Source of the DNA: Caloramator proteoclasticus DSM 10124
Lineage (GTDB): Bacteria > Bacillota > Clostridia > Clostridiales > Caloramatoraceae
Length of the DNA stretch: 64,000 nt
Assembly: GCF_900129265.1 (NCBI RefSeq)
Contig: NZ_FQVG01000004.1
Location: 32,639-96,638 of the forward strand
Direction of reading: 5' to 3'
A program made the position numbers and the translations under genes. The notes under the pieces were generated by a model. The model saw nothing but the letters and a program-made list of their open reading frames with translations. It did not search any database and had not been told where the DNA came from. Below, piece after piece: positions 33,818-44,556 of the stretch; position 1 is the first letter of the stretch; the number at the start of each line of letters is the position of its first letter.

Positions 33818-34615
33818 ATGGGAGTGGCTATTGTTGTAACTTCAGGAAAAGGTGGCGTTGGAAAAACAACAACCACAGCAAATATAGGTACAGCACTTGC
33901 TATGCTTGGAAATAAAGTTGTTGTAGTAGACGCAGATACTGGTTTAAGAAATTTAGATTTACATTTAGGATTAGAAAATAGAATTGTTTATAATTTAGTA
34001 GATGTTGTAGAAGGTACTTGTAGATTAAAACAAGCACTAATAAAGGATAAAAGGTTTGACAATTTATTTTTACTACCTACAGCACAAACAAAGGATAAAA
34101 CAGCAGTTACGCCAGAACAAATGCAAAAATTAATAGATGATTTAAAAAAGGAGTTTGATTACATAATAATAGATTGCCCTGCAGGAATTGAACATGGATT
34201 TGAAAATGCTGTAGCTGGAGCAGACAGAGCAATAGTAGTTACAACTCCAGAGGTTTCTGCTGTTAGAGATGCAGATAGAATTATTGGAAAGCTTGAGGCA
34301 AAAGGATTAGAAGATCATCAGCTTATAATAAATAGAATAAAATATGAAATGACAAAGAAGGGCGAAATGCTAAATATTGATGATATGACTGATATATTGG
34401 CGATTAAGTTACTTGGAATAATTCCAGAAGATGAAAAAATTGTCATTTCTACAAACAGAGGTGAGCCAGCAGTAACTGATGAAAACTCAAAGGCAGGTAA
34501 AGCTTATAGAAATGTAGCAAGAAGAATAATGGGGGAAGAAGTTCCATTCTTAGATCTTGAGGAAGAACCATCTGGACTTTTGGCATCAATTAAGAAGATA
34601 TTCTTTAAGAAGTAA
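33818..34615 (+). CDS. minD: Septum-site ATPase MinD
   Basis: A 265-residue ParA-family ATPase with the deviant Walker A motif SGKGGVGKTTTTANIG, DADTGLRNLDLHLGLENRIVYN, and a C-terminal amphipathic membrane-targeting helix (SGLLASIKKIFFKK). It recruits MinC to the membrane at the poles. The co-encoded minE implies a dynamic Min system rather than a purely DivIVA/MinJ type. Confidence 0.97.
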   Translation: MGVAIVVTSGKGGVGKTTTTANIGTALAMLGNKVVVVDADTGLRNLDLHLGLENRIVYNLVDVVEGTCRLKQALIKDKRFDNLFLLPTAQTKDKTAVTPEQMQKLIDDLKKEFDYIIIDCPAGIEHGFENAVAGADRAIVVTTPEVSAVRDADRIIGKLEAKGLEDHQLIINRIKYEMTKKGEMLNIDDMTDILAIKLLGIIPEDEKIVISTNRGEPAVTDENSKAGKAYRNVARRIMGEEVPFLDLEEEPSGLLASIKKIFFKK

Positions 34616-34626
34616 GGGGTGTTGCT

Positions 34627-34899
34627 ATGGATTTATTTAAGTTTTTTAGTAAGGAAACTCCTTCAAAGGATGTAGCGAAGGAAAGGTTAAAATTAATACT
34701 CATACACGATAGAGCAAATGTTTCACCACAGTTTTTAGAAATGGTAAAAGGAGATATTATTAGGGTTATTTCAGATTATGCAGAAATTGATGAATCAGGA
34801 TTGGAAATAAAACTTACAAGAGCAGGTGAGCAAGGAACTTCTTCTCCGGCACTTGTTGCAAATATACCAATAAAGAAGATGAAGGAATTTGGAAGATAA
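34627..34899 (+). CDS. minE: Cell-division topological factor MinE
   Basis: A 90-residue MinE: an N-terminal membrane-binding and MinD-activating segment (DLFKFF...AKERLKLILIHDRANVSPQFLEMVKGDIIRVISDYAEID) and a C-terminal dimerisation part. It stimulates MinD ATPase. 11 bp after minD. The stop codon lies inside the terminator stem. Confidence 0.95.
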   Translation: MDLFKFFSKETPSKDVAKERLKLILIHDRANVSPQFLEMVKGDIIRVISDYAEIDESGLEIKLTRAGEQGTSSPALVANIPIKKMKEFGR

Positions 34900-34922
34900 G
34901 ATGTTTTCTTATCTTCTTTTTT
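34892..34922 (+). terminator. Terminator after minE
   Basis: GAAGATAAGA (34892-34901), 5-nt loop, TCTTATCTTC (34907-34916), then TTTTTT. Confidence 0.8.
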
Positions 34923-34954
34923 GTTTTATAATATAGTAGTTAAGGAGGTGTAGT

Positions 34955-36082
34955 ATGATTAAAATAAATAAAAAATTGTTTAGATACTTTGATTGGAGTA
35001 TATTTTTTAGTATGATTGCTATTTGTATTTTAGGAATTACAACTATAATGTTTGCCAATAATGCCTTGGAAACTGGAAATTTTAGAAATACAATTGCTCA
35101 ATTTATTATATTATTAGTAGCTTTAGTAGCCTTTGTATTTGTAATCACAATTGATTATACAACAATAGGATCCTATTACAAGATAATATATGTTGTTACT
35201 AATTTATTAATAATAGCAGTTTTGTTATTTGGTAGGGAAGTAAATGGAGCTAAGGCTTGGCTTGGAATTGGTCCTTTTGGTGGTCAGCCATCAGAATTTG
35301 TAAAGCTATCAATTATAATTGGATTATCAAAAATATTAGAGGATGTAGATGAAGTAAATAAATTTGAGGTGTTAAAAAGGGTTGCAATTTTTGTTTTAAT
35401 TCCTATGGGGTTAATACAGTTGCAGCCAGACTTAGGGACAAATATGATAATTGCAGTTATTGTATTAGGTATATTATTTGTTGCAGGCTTGGATATGAAG
35501 TTTATTTATATACCTGTGACTATCCTTGCAATTTTAATACCAATAGCTTGGAATTTAAACATAATTAAGACATATCAAAAACATAGAATACTTGTTTTTT
35601 TAAATCCTGAGTTAGATAGATTAGGTGCAGGATATAATGCATCAATGGCTAAGCTTGCTATAGCATCAGGAAGGTTTTTCCCAAAATCATCCTTTGCAGA
35701 TATAATACAAGGGAATACACAGCTTTCATCAGGTAAATTTATACCAGAAGCTCATACCGACTTTATATTTGCTGTTTTTGCAGAGAATTGGGGATTTTTA
35801 GGTTCAATTATTCTTTTAATTTTGTATCTTAACATTCTTTATAAATCTATAAAAATATCAAAGGTTGCAAAGGATAAGTTTGGACAATATCTTGTTATAG
35901 GTATTGTTACTATGATAGGATTTCAAATATTTCAAAATATAGGTATGGATATAGGTTTAATGCCTATAACTGGTATACCACTGCCTTTTATGAGTTATGG
36001 TGGAACATCTCTATTAACTAATGTTATTGCAATAGGTCTTATTTTAAATGTAAGTATGAGAAGAAAAAAAATAAATTTTTAA
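34955..36082 (+). CDS. rodA: RodA peptidoglycan polymerase (SEDS family)
   Basis: A 375-residue SEDS glycosyltransferase with about ten transmembrane helices that polymerises lipid II during elongation. Signatures: GAKAWLGIGPFGGQPSEFVKL, LQPDLGTNMI, EAHTDFIFAVFAENWGFLG and TGIPLPFMSYGGTSLLTN. Assigned RodA rather than FtsW by its neighbourhood with mreBCD, PBP2 and minCDE. AAGGAGGTG precedes the ATG. Confidence 0.93.
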   Translation: MIKINKKLFRYFDWSIFFSMIAICILGITTIMFANNALETGNFRNTIAQFIILLVALVAFVFVITIDYTTIGSYYKIIYVVTNLLIIAVLLFGREVNGAKAWLGIGPFGGQPSEFVKLSIIIGLSKILEDVDEVNKFEVLKRVAIFVLIPMGLIQLQPDLGTNMIIAVIVLGILFVAGLDMKFIYIPVTILAILIPIAWNLNIIKTYQKHRILVFLNPELDRLGAGYNASMAKLAIASGRFFPKSSFADIIQGNTQLSSGKFIPEAHTDFIFAVFAENWGFLGSIILLILYLNILYKSIKISKVAKDKFGQYLVIGIVTMIGFQIFQNIGMDIGLMPITGIPLPFMSYGGTSLLTNVIAIGLILNVSMRRKKINF

Positions 36083-36112
36083 AATGCATGCTTTTGCATG
36101 CATTTTTTTATT
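36083..36112 (+). terminator. Terminator after rodA
   Basis: AAAATGCATGC (36083-36093), TTTT loop, GCATGCATTTT (36098-36108), T run. Confidence 0.85.
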
Positions 36113-36156
36113 ACCTAAAAATAAATATATAGTAGATTAAAAAGGAGGTGCTTTAA

Positions 36157-36810
36157 ATGAATTATTATAATTATAATAGGTTTGTATATAAAAGGAAAAA
36201 TAATAAATATCTTGAGGGATTTACAAAGAGGCTGGCAGTTGTAGCTGTTATTTTTATTCTTATGTTTACAATAAAGATAACTTATACGTACAATGGTAAT
36301 ACTGTATTATTTAAAATAGAAGAATATTATAGAAAGGATTATACTCAAACTATTAAAAATATAGTTAGTCATAGTAATTATATTAGTGTATTTTCAAATA
36401 ATATATTTCAAAATAAAAAAGAAGTATTTAAACTTGATTTTATGCCATTAGATGGTCAAATAATTAAGCCCTTTGGTGAATATGTAGATCCAAATAGCAA
36501 AAAGAGCTTTTTTAACAATGGTATAGATATTGAAGTTAAAGATACATATAATGTACTGTGTGTTTATGATGGAATAATAGAAAAAGTTGAAAATACAAAG
36601 GATAATGGAATAGTAGTAACTGTAAGTCACAAAGATAATTACAAAACAGTATATTATAACCTTATAGAATTAAATAAAGATGTAGGTGAAGAAATTAAAA
36701 AAGGCGATATACTTGGAAAAGTTGATAAGGAAAAAAATAAGTCATTTCATTTTGAAGTTATGCACTCAGGAAGCTATGTGGATCCTCTTAAATTTCTAAG
36801 CAATAGATAG
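36157..36810 (+). CDS. spoIVFA: SpoIVFA-like LytM-fold membrane protein
   Basis: A 217-residue protein with one transmembrane helix (about residues 27-44) and a C-terminal M23/LytM-like domain (GQIIKPFGEYVDP to PLKFLSNR). The zinc-binding His of HxGxD is Asn (NNGIDI) and the HxH motif is reduced to SFHFEV, so it should not be an active peptidase. This matches SpoIVFA, which tethers and restrains the SpoIVFB protease in the outer forespore membrane. It sits directly before an M50 protease gene. Confidence 0.82.
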   Translation: MNYYNYNRFVYKRKNNKYLEGFTKRLAVVAVIFILMFTIKITYTYNGNTVLFKIEEYYRKDYTQTIKNIVSHSNYISVFSNNIFQNKKEVFKLDFMPLDGQIIKPFGEYVDPNSKKSFFNNGIDIEVKDTYNVLCVYDGIIEKVENTKDNGIVVTVSHKDNYKTVYYNLIELNKDVGEEIKKGDILGKVDKEKNKSFHFEVMHSGSYVDPLKFLSNR

Positions 36811-36819
36811 AGGTAAAAA

Positions 36820-37596
36820 ATGACTTATGTTAAAGTTATTCTTTTATATATGATTTTTTACCTTATGCATGAATTAGCACATATTTTATGTTCCTATATA
36901 TTCGGGTACACAATTGAAAGCATAAAATTTAAGTGGACAGGATTTAATATAAATTTTAAAGAAGAAATCATCAATCCAATCTATGATGTTGCTATATCAT
37001 TATCTGGTCCTGCCTCTAATTTGATTTGTATTTTGTTTTTTTATTATGTTTTTTCAAATGAAATTTTGTTTAGGGTTAACTTTGTTCTATTTTTATTTAA
37101 TATAATGCCATTTAATTATTCAGATGGTGGTAGAACATTAAGAATGATTTTAAAATATTATGTTGGTTTTTATAAATCTTATATTATAGTAAATTTGTGT
37201 AGTATCATTTTTGCAGTTTTTCTTTTGATTGTTTCTTTTCTAAATATTAACAAATTAAATTTTATATTAATATTTTTTGTTGGCATAGCAATTATTATAA
37301 ATTCAATTATTGATTATAATAATATTGTAATAAACATATTAAAGGATGTATATGCGAAAAATACTTTCTTTAAAAACAGAAGGATAATAAAGATTAAATT
37401 AAAAGGGGTACAATCTTCAAATAAAATCCTTGATATTATTAAGACTTTTTGTTTTAATAAATATTATGTAATATATGTATTTGAAAATACAAAAATTATA
37501 GGTAAGGTTACAGAATATGAGATTATTAATTACTTTTTAAGTTTTGGTAATGTTACTTTTGAAGAATTAATAAAAAAATCTGGGAGGAGTTTTTAA
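36820..37596 (+). CDS. spoIVFB: SpoIVFB-like M50 intramembrane metalloprotease
   Basis: A 258-residue site-2-type protease. The zinc site HELAH is in the first helix (YLMHELAHILCSYIFGY), and the second motif NIMPFNYSDGGRTL supplies the metal-binding Asp. Five to six transmembrane helices precede a cytoplasmic CBS-like C-terminus (about 190-258). In sporulating Firmicutes this enzyme cleaves pro-sigma-K in the mother cell. Pairing with the SpoIVFA-like gene 10 bp upstream supports that role, though sigK is not in this window. Confidence 0.85.
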   Translation: MTYVKVILLYMIFYLMHELAHILCSYIFGYTIESIKFKWTGFNINFKEEIINPIYDVAISLSGPASNLICILFFYYVFSNEILFRVNFVLFLFNIMPFNYSDGGRTLRMILKYYVGFYKSYIIVNLCSIIFAVFLLIVSFLNINKLNFILIFFVGIAIIINSIIDYNNIVINILKDVYAKNTFFKNRRIIKIKLKGVQSSNKILDIIKTFCFNKYYVIYVFENTKIIGKVTEYEIINYFLSFGNVTFEELIKKSGRSF

Positions 37597-39434
37597 TGAT
37601 AAACTTAAACGAAGAAATATTATTAAAGGTACAAAAGCCAGCACGATACGTTGGAAATGAAGTAAATTCAGTAATTAAGGATAAAAAAGATAAGATAAGA
37701 TTTGCATTTTGTTTTCCTGATGTTTATGAAGTTGGTATGTCACATTTAGGTTTGAAGATTATCTATCATTTGCTAAATGAAAGAGAAGATTGTTATTGCG
37801 AAAGGGCATTTGCTCCTTGGCCAGATATGGAAAGATTAATGAGAGAAAATGATATACCTCTTTTTGCATTAGAAACAAAGGATGCACTTAGTGAATTTGA
37901 TTTTGTTGGCTTTACATTACAATATGAAATGAGTTATACAAACATAATTAATATGTTAGATTTAGCACATATTCCTTTATATTCAAAGGATAGAAGTAAT
38001 CATCCTTTTGTTGTTTTTGGAGGCCCTTGTGCTTACAATCCTGAGCCATTAGCAGATATTGCAGATTTTTTTGTGCTTGGTGAGGGGGAAGAAGTATTAA
38101 ATGAGGTGTTAGATTTATACTCTAAATTTAAAAAATCAAATGCATCAAGGCAGGAGTTTTTAGAGAAGGTAAGTGAAATAGAAGGAATATATGTTCCCTC
38201 ACTATATGAAATAGAATATAATACGGATGGAACAATAAAGAGGATGGTTCCTAAGAAAGAAACTTATAAAACAAATATAAAGAAGAGAATAATAAAAGAT
38301 CTAAATAATTCCTTCTATCCAGAAAAGATGATAGTTCCACTTACTGAAGTTGTACATGACAGAATTATGCTTGAGACATTTAGAGGATGTACAAGAGGTT
38401 GTAGATTTTGTCAAGCTGGCATGATATATAGGCCTATTAGAGAAAAAAAGACAGAAAAGTTAATTGATTTGGCAGATAAACTTATTAAGGAAACTGGATA
38501 TGATGAGATATCCTTAACTTCACTTAGTATTTGTGACTATTCAGATATTCAAAACTTGGTTAATAAATTAATTGAAAAATATAAGGAGAGCAATGTTGGC
38601 ATATCATTGCCGTCACTTAGAATAGACTCCTTCTCTGTTAATTTAATAAATGAGATACAGAAGGTAAGAAAAACAGGACTGACTTTTGCACCAGAAGCTG
38701 GAACGCAAAAAATGAGAGATGTTATAAACAAGGGTGTTACAGAAGAAGACTTAATAAAGTCAGTACGTAGTGCCTTTGAATTAGGTTGGAATAATATAAA
38801 ACTTTACTTTATGATTGGGCTTCCATTTGAAGAAGATGAGGATGTTGAAGGTATTGCAGACTTAGCATATAAAGTTGTTGATGAGTATTTTAAGGTTCCA
38901 AAGGAAAAACGTCAAAAGGGACTAAATGTTACAGTTAGTACTTCATCCTTTGTACCAAAGCCCTTTACACCGTTTCAATGGTTTGGTCAAAATACAATGG
39001 ATGAACTTTATAGAAAACAAAAATTATTAAAGGAAAAAATAAAAAGTAGGTTTATAACATATAATTGGCACGAGACGCCTATTAGCTTTTTAGAGGGAGT
39101 ATTCTCAAGGGGAGATAGAAGATTAACTAAGGTTCTTGTTAAAGCTTGGGAGTTAGGTTGTAAATTTGATGGATGGCAGGAGCATTTTGACTTTGAAAAA
39201 TGGATGAAGGCATTTGAAGAGTGTAATATAGACCCACATTTTTATGCAACAAGAGAAAGAAGTTTAGACGAAGTATTGCCTTGGGATTTTATTGATGTAG
39301 GTGTAAGCAAAGAGTATTTAATAAATGAATATAAAAAGGCTGAAAAAGGTATTTTAACGCCAGATTGTAGGCAAGGTTGTACAGGATGTGGAATTACAAA
39401 ACTTTTGAAAGGTGGTAAATGTTTTAATGAATAG
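37596..39434 (+). CDS. B12-binding-domain radical SAM protein (TIGR03960 type)
   Basis: A 612-residue protein. An N-terminal cobalamin-binding-like region (RFAFCFPDVYEVGMSHLGLKIIYHLLNERED) is followed by a radical SAM barrel with the cluster motif CTRGCRFCQ at about residues 266-274, plus the SAM-site FGGPCAYNPEPLADIADFF and GLPFEEDEDVEGI. A C-terminal cysteine group (CRQGCTGCGITK) ends the chain. The substrate is unknown. In Firmicutes it is coupled, as here, to the TIGR03936 gene and an RNase E/G gene, hinting at RNA or ribosome work. It overlaps spoIVFB by TAATG. Confidence 0.88.
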   Translation: MINLNEEILLKVQKPARYVGNEVNSVIKDKKDKIRFAFCFPDVYEVGMSHLGLKIIYHLLNEREDCYCERAFAPWPDMERLMRENDIPLFALETKDALSEFDFVGFTLQYEMSYTNIINMLDLAHIPLYSKDRSNHPFVVFGGPCAYNPEPLADIADFFVLGEGEEVLNEVLDLYSKFKKSNASRQEFLEKVSEIEGIYVPSLYEIEYNTDGTIKRMVPKKETYKTNIKKRIIKDLNNSFYPEKMIVPLTEVVHDRIMLETFRGCTRGCRFCQAGMIYRPIREKKTEKLIDLADKLIKETGYDEISLTSLSICDYSDIQNLVNKLIEKYKESNVGISLPSLRIDSFSVNLINEIQKVRKTGLTFAPEAGTQKMRDVINKGVTEEDLIKSVRSAFELGWNNIKLYFMIGLPFEEDEDVEGIADLAYKVVDEYFKVPKEKRQKGLNVTVSTSSFVPKPFTPFQWFGQNTMDELYRKQKLLKEKIKSRFITYNWHETPISFLEGVFSRGDRRLTKVLVKAWELGCKFDGWQEHFDFEKWMKAFEECNIDPHFYATRERSLDEVLPWDFIDVGVSKEYLINEYKKAEKGILTPDCRQGCTGCGITKLLKGGKCFNE

Positions 39435-40116
39435 ATATGTATTTAAACTAAAGAAGATGGGAAATACAAAATATATTTCTCATTTGGATACGATGAGAAC
39501 TCTTCATAGAGCAATAAGAAGAGCAGGATTACCCTTGACTTATTCAAAGGGATTCAATCCTCATCCAAGTATTTCCTTTGCATCACCTTTATCTGTTGGA
39601 ATAGAAAGTTTTGCTGAATATATTGATATTGAATTTGATTCTTTTATAGACAAAAATGAAATATTAGAAAAAATTAATTTTAATATGCCAATTGGTTTAG
39701 AGGTATTGAAGGTTATACCAATAAACAAAAAAATGCCTACTTGTATGGCAGCAACTTATGCTTCAAGATATGAAATAAAGCTAAAACGTTCTCAAAATAA
39801 TAAAATTGAAGAGGCAGTAAATAATATTATAAATGCAAAAGAAATCATTAAAACAAAAAAGACAAAGTCAGGAGAAAAATCAATTAATATAAAAGAAATG
39901 ATTTTTGATTTAAAGATAAAAAATATAGATGAAAACTATTTTATATTAGAATGTATTGTTTTAACTTCAAATTCTGGAAGCTTAAGTCCAGAAGTTATTG
40001 CTGATATACTAAAAGAATCTGTTGCAATAGGAGTTCCAATTATAAAAAGAACAGAAATGTATACAAAAGTTAAAAATGATTTAGTACCTCTTGATGAATT
40101 CTTTAGCAGGATGTGA
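39427..40116 (+). CDS. Radical-SAM-linked protein (DUF2344 / TIGR03936)
   Basis: A 229-residue protein of the DUF2344 family, recognisable from KMGNTKYISHLDTMRTLHRAIRRAGLPLTYSKGFNPHPSISFASPLSVGIES. It is almost always encoded after, or fused to, the radical SAM protein upstream, and the two overlap here by 8 bp. Function unknown. I chose the ATG at 39427. The in-frame GTG at 39412 has a poorer upstream site. Confidence 0.85.
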   Translation: MNRYVFKLKKMGNTKYISHLDTMRTLHRAIRRAGLPLTYSKGFNPHPSISFASPLSVGIESFAEYIDIEFDSFIDKNEILEKINFNMPIGLEVLKVIPINKKMPTCMAATYASRYEIKLKRSQNNKIEEAVNNIINAKEIIKTKKTKSGEKSINIKEMIFDLKIKNIDENYFILECIVLTSNSGSLSPEVIADILKESVAIGVPIIKRTEMYTKVKNDLVPLDEFFSRM

Positions 40117-40120
40117 TTAA

Positions 40121-41506
40121 ATGATACTACTAATAGATGAAAATAATATACAAAACAGAGCTTTACTTATGGATGAAAATAGATTAGTAAAAATCTATAT
40201 AGAAAATAAATATGAAGAAGATATATGTGACAATATATATGTAGGTAAGATTAAAGGTATTTCAGACAAAATGAAGGTGGCTTTTGTGGATATAGGATTT
40301 AAAAAGGAGGCTATTATGCCTCTTTTTTCTAACCAATACACTATTAACCAAGATGTGATAGTTCAAGTAAGTAGGGAAGCAAAAGGTAATAAAGGGCCAA
40401 GAGTTAAAGACAAATTACAATTAAAGGGTAGATACATAATTTTAAACATAAATAGTAAAGAAATCAGTATATCTACTAAAAATAAAAATTTCAATACTCA
40501 GCATTTAGATAATTACGATGGTAGATACGGATATATAATAAGAACCAATACAACGATAGAAGATATAAAAGAAGTTGAAGAAGAATACTACAGATTATCA
40601 AAGATAGCGGACGGAATACTACAAAGAAAAAGTTTTATTAAACCACCATATTTAATCTATAAAAATAATGAGTTTTATAAAAATATTGAAGATGAAATTT
40701 TAGATAAAAACATTGAATCAATTAAAGTTAACAATGAAAAATTAAAAAGAGAATTAAGTAAAAGGGATAATTTTAAAGATAAACATATTATAATTGATGA
40801 AAATATTCCTTACTTTATAGAAGAAGTTATTAAAAATAATACATCACGAGTTATAACAATGAAGAACGGTGGTAGTGTGATTGTAGATTTAACAGAGGCT
40901 TTTACAATAATAGATGTTAATTCATCCTTATCCACTAATACCAATAATGCTTTTGAAATAAATAAGGAAGCGTGTGATGTTATTATAGACTTTATAATAA
41001 AATATAATTTAAATGGTAATATATTAATTGATTTTATCGATTTAGATTTCAAAAAGAGAAAAGAGTTAGAGAAATATGTAAATGAAATAATTGAAAAAAA
41101 GAATTTAGATTTACAAGTTTTTGGGTTTACTAAATTAGGTATAATGGAAGCTTCACGTAAAAGGTACAATAAAAGTTTTTTTGAGAAGTATTATGATATA
41201 GAACTAAAATCAAAAAGTATTTATACTATTTTAAGGGAAATTGAGCTTTTATTAACACAAAAAAATTCAAGTGAAATTTATATTTTAATTAATAATAGTA
41301 TATACTTGCAAAATGAATCTATTATTAATATATTAGTTAAAGAAATTGAAAAGAAAAATAAAACTAAAATAAAGTTAATTGCAAGTGATATAAAAAACTA
41401 CAAAATAATAGATGATGAATTAGAATTAAACTTAATAAGAAATAAAAATAACTTATCTATAATTGAAGAAGATGATGATAAAATAATAATTCAGATTAAA
41501 AAGTAA
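40121..41506 (+). CDS. rng: Rne/Rng family ribonuclease lacking the zinc-link motif
   Basis: A 461-residue RNase E/G-family endoribonuclease. An S1 domain (NIYVGKIKGISDKMKVAFVDIGFKKEAIMP) is followed by the RNase H-like and DNase I-like parts with the catalytic Asp residues in FTIIDVNSS and ILIDFIDLDF, then TKLGIMEASRKR. The CPxC zinc-link that normally follows TRKR is missing: the segment reads RKRYNKSFFEKYYDIELK and has no cysteine. That link forms the tetramer interface in RNase E, so this enzyme may assemble differently. It lies just upstream of rplU. Confidence 0.88.
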   Translation: MILLIDENNIQNRALLMDENRLVKIYIENKYEEDICDNIYVGKIKGISDKMKVAFVDIGFKKEAIMPLFSNQYTINQDVIVQVSREAKGNKGPRVKDKLQLKGRYIILNINSKEISISTKNKNFNTQHLDNYDGRYGYIIRTNTTIEDIKEVEEEYYRLSKIADGILQRKSFIKPPYLIYKNNEFYKNIEDEILDKNIESIKVNNEKLKRELSKRDNFKDKHIIIDENIPYFIEEVIKNNTSRVITMKNGGSVIVDLTEAFTIIDVNSSLSTNTNNAFEINKEACDVIIDFIIKYNLNGNILIDFIDLDFKKRKELEKYVNEIIEKKNLDLQVFGFTKLGIMEASRKRYNKSFFEKYYDIELKSKSIYTILREIELLLTQKNSSEIYILINNSIYLQNESIINILVKEIEKKNKTKIKLIASDIKNYKIIDDELELNLIRNKNNLSIIEEDDDKIIIQIKK

Positions 41507-41513
41507 AAAAGTG

Positions 41514-41541
41514 TTGACATAAAAGCCTTATGTATGATAAA
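41514..41541 (+). promoter_or_regulatory. Promoter of rplU-rpmA
   Basis: A consensus TTGACA (41514-41519) with a 16-bp spacer and GATAAA (41536-41541). The -10 assignment is less certain than the -35. Confidence 0.55.
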
Positions 41542-41544
41542 CTA

Positions 41545-41620
41545 CCATCTGTAGACCGCTCGAGACGGGCTTTAAACCAAAGGGTGCCTTGTTCTACGGC
41601 GAGACTGGTTAGAGGAGGTG
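41545..41620 (+). promoter_or_regulatory. Ribosomal protein L21 leader
   Basis: A structured leader ahead of rplU that resembles the L21 leader family. AACCA (41575-41579) pairs with TGGTT (41606-41610), enclosing a GCC/GGC hairpin, and the 3' side runs into AGAGGAGGTG, the rplU ribosome site. The family is thought to mediate feedback control by L21. Confidence 0.72.
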
Positions 41621-41625
41621 TAAAA

Positions 41626-41937
41626 ATGTACGCAGTTATAGCAACAGGTGGAAAGCAATACAGAGTGCAAGAAGGTGACCTACTTTTTGTAGAAAAGCTA
41701 AATGCTGATGTTGATTCAACTGTTGAAATCAACGAAGTTCTTGCAGTATCAAAGGATGGAAAGTTAACAGTTGGTGCTCCAACAGTTGAAGGTGCAAAGG
41801 TAGTAGCAAGAGTTGTTAAGCACGGAAAGGCTAAGAAGGTAATAGTTTTCAAATTTAAGGCTAAGAAGGATTACAGAAGAAAGCAAGGTCATCGTCAACC
41901 TTATACTCAAATTAAGATTGAAAAAATCGAAGCTTAA
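41626..41937 (+). CDS. rplU: Ribosomal protein bL21
   Basis: A 103-residue large-subunit protein that begins [18 protein letters not shown] and ends in the conserved [22 protein letters not shown]. The start at 41626 follows GGAGGTG. The open frame upstream is the structured leader and is not coding. Confidence 0.97.
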   Translation: MYAVIATGGKQYRVQEGDLLFVEKLNADVDSTVEINEVLAVSKDGKLTVGAPTVEGAKVVARVVKHGKAKKVIVFKFKAKKDYRRKQGHRQPYTQIKIEKIEA

Positions 41938-41972
41938 TTTATATAGAGCTTTCTTATAAGGAGGTGTAATCA

Positions 41973-42239
41973 ATGGCTCATAAGAAAGGTGTCGGTAGCT
42001 CCAAGAACGGTAGAGATAGTGAATCCAAAAGACTTGGTGTCAAGAGAGCAGATGGACAATTTGTTCTTGCAGGCAACATACTTGTAAGACAAAGAGGAAC
42101 TAAGATACATCCAGGTGAAAATGTAGGTAGAGGAAAAGACGATACTCTATTTGCATTAATAAATGGTGTAGTAAGATTCGAAAGATACGGTAAAGATAGA
42201 AAGAAAGTAAGCGTATATCCAGCTGAAATTGCACAATAA
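41973..42239 (+). CDS. rpmA: Ribosomal protein bL27, without N-terminal extension
   Basis: An 88-residue bL27 that begins [16 protein letters not shown]. Most Firmicutes make L27 with a short N-terminal extension (consensus like MLKLNLQFFA) removed by the Prp protease, which is encoded between rplU and rpmA. Here neither the extension nor a prp gene is present, and only 35 bp separate rplU from rpmA. The N-terminus needed near the peptidyl-transferase centre is therefore made directly. AAGGAGGTG precedes the ATG. Confidence 0.97.
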   Translation: MAHKKGVGSSKNGRDSESKRLGVKRADGQFVLAGNILVRQRGTKIHPGENVGRGKDDTLFALINGVVRFERYGKDRKKVSVYPAEIAQ

Positions 42240-42240
42240 T

Positions 42241-42269
42241 AAATGCACCCAGTAGGGTGCATTTTTGTT
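42241..42269 (+). terminator. Terminator after rpmA
   Basis: AAATGCACCC (42241-42250), AGTA loop, GGGTGCATTT (42255-42264), then T-rich sequence. Confidence 0.8.
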
Positions 42270-42330
42270 GCATTTTATATATTGGTGGTGTATTATTTAA
42301 ATGTTAATACACTTGCAAGTAGGTGATTTT

Positions 42331-44155
<1,825 letters not shown>

Positions 44156-44165
44156 GAGGATAGAT

Positions 44166-44465
44166 ATGCTGACGAGTAAACAAAGAAGCTACTTAAGAGG
44201 GTTAGCAAATAGTATAGATTCAATAGTTCAAATTGGTAAAGAAGGAGTGGACGATAGAGTACTTGCACAAATAGATGAAGCATTAGAAGCAAGAGAAATA
44301 ATAAAGCTTAATGTATTAAAGAATTCATTACTAACTGCAAGAGAAGCTTGCGATATAGTCTGTGAAGAATTAGACGCTGATCCTGTTCAAGTAATTGGTA
44401 ATAAATTTGTAATATATAGACAATCTAAAAACAAACCCAAAATAGAATTACCTATGAAAAAATGA
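44166..44465 (+). CDS. yhbY: YhbY-type CRM-domain RNA-binding protein
   Basis: A 99-residue single CRM domain: LTSKQRSYLRGLANSIDSIVQIGKEGVDDRVLAQIDEALEARE with the GxxG-like loop, and VQVIGNKFVIYRQSKN near the end. It is associated with pre-50S ribosomes. Its position after obg is conserved. GGAGG precedes the ATG. Confidence 0.93.
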   Translation: MLTSKQRSYLRGLANSIDSIVQIGKEGVDDRVLAQIDEALEAREIIKLNVLKNSLLTAREACDIVCEELDADPVQVIGNKFVIYRQSKNKPKIELPMKK

Positions 44466-44480
44466 TATGTTAAGTTATAG

Positions 44481-44520
44481 GTGCCATAATTATAAATTTT
44501 ATATGGCACTTTCCTTTTTT
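44481..44520 (+). terminator. Terminator after yhbY
   Basis: GTGCCATA (44481-44488) and TATGGCAC (44502-44509) around a 13-nt AT-rich loop, then TTTCCTTTTTT. Confidence 0.7.
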
Positions 44521-44556
44521 CTGTTTTAAACGCATATTTATATACTTTTATTTTTT

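Noticed and set aside
36448..36810. Active M23 peptidoglycan endopeptidase.
   Set aside because: Zinc ligands are replaced (NNGID, FHFEV) and the gene is paired with an M50 protease, so SpoIVFA fits better.
41530..41625. Open frame extending rplU upstream by 32 codons.
   Set aside because: It runs through a structured L21 leader and starts inside the promoter region. The GGAGGTG site and family alignment place the start at 41626.
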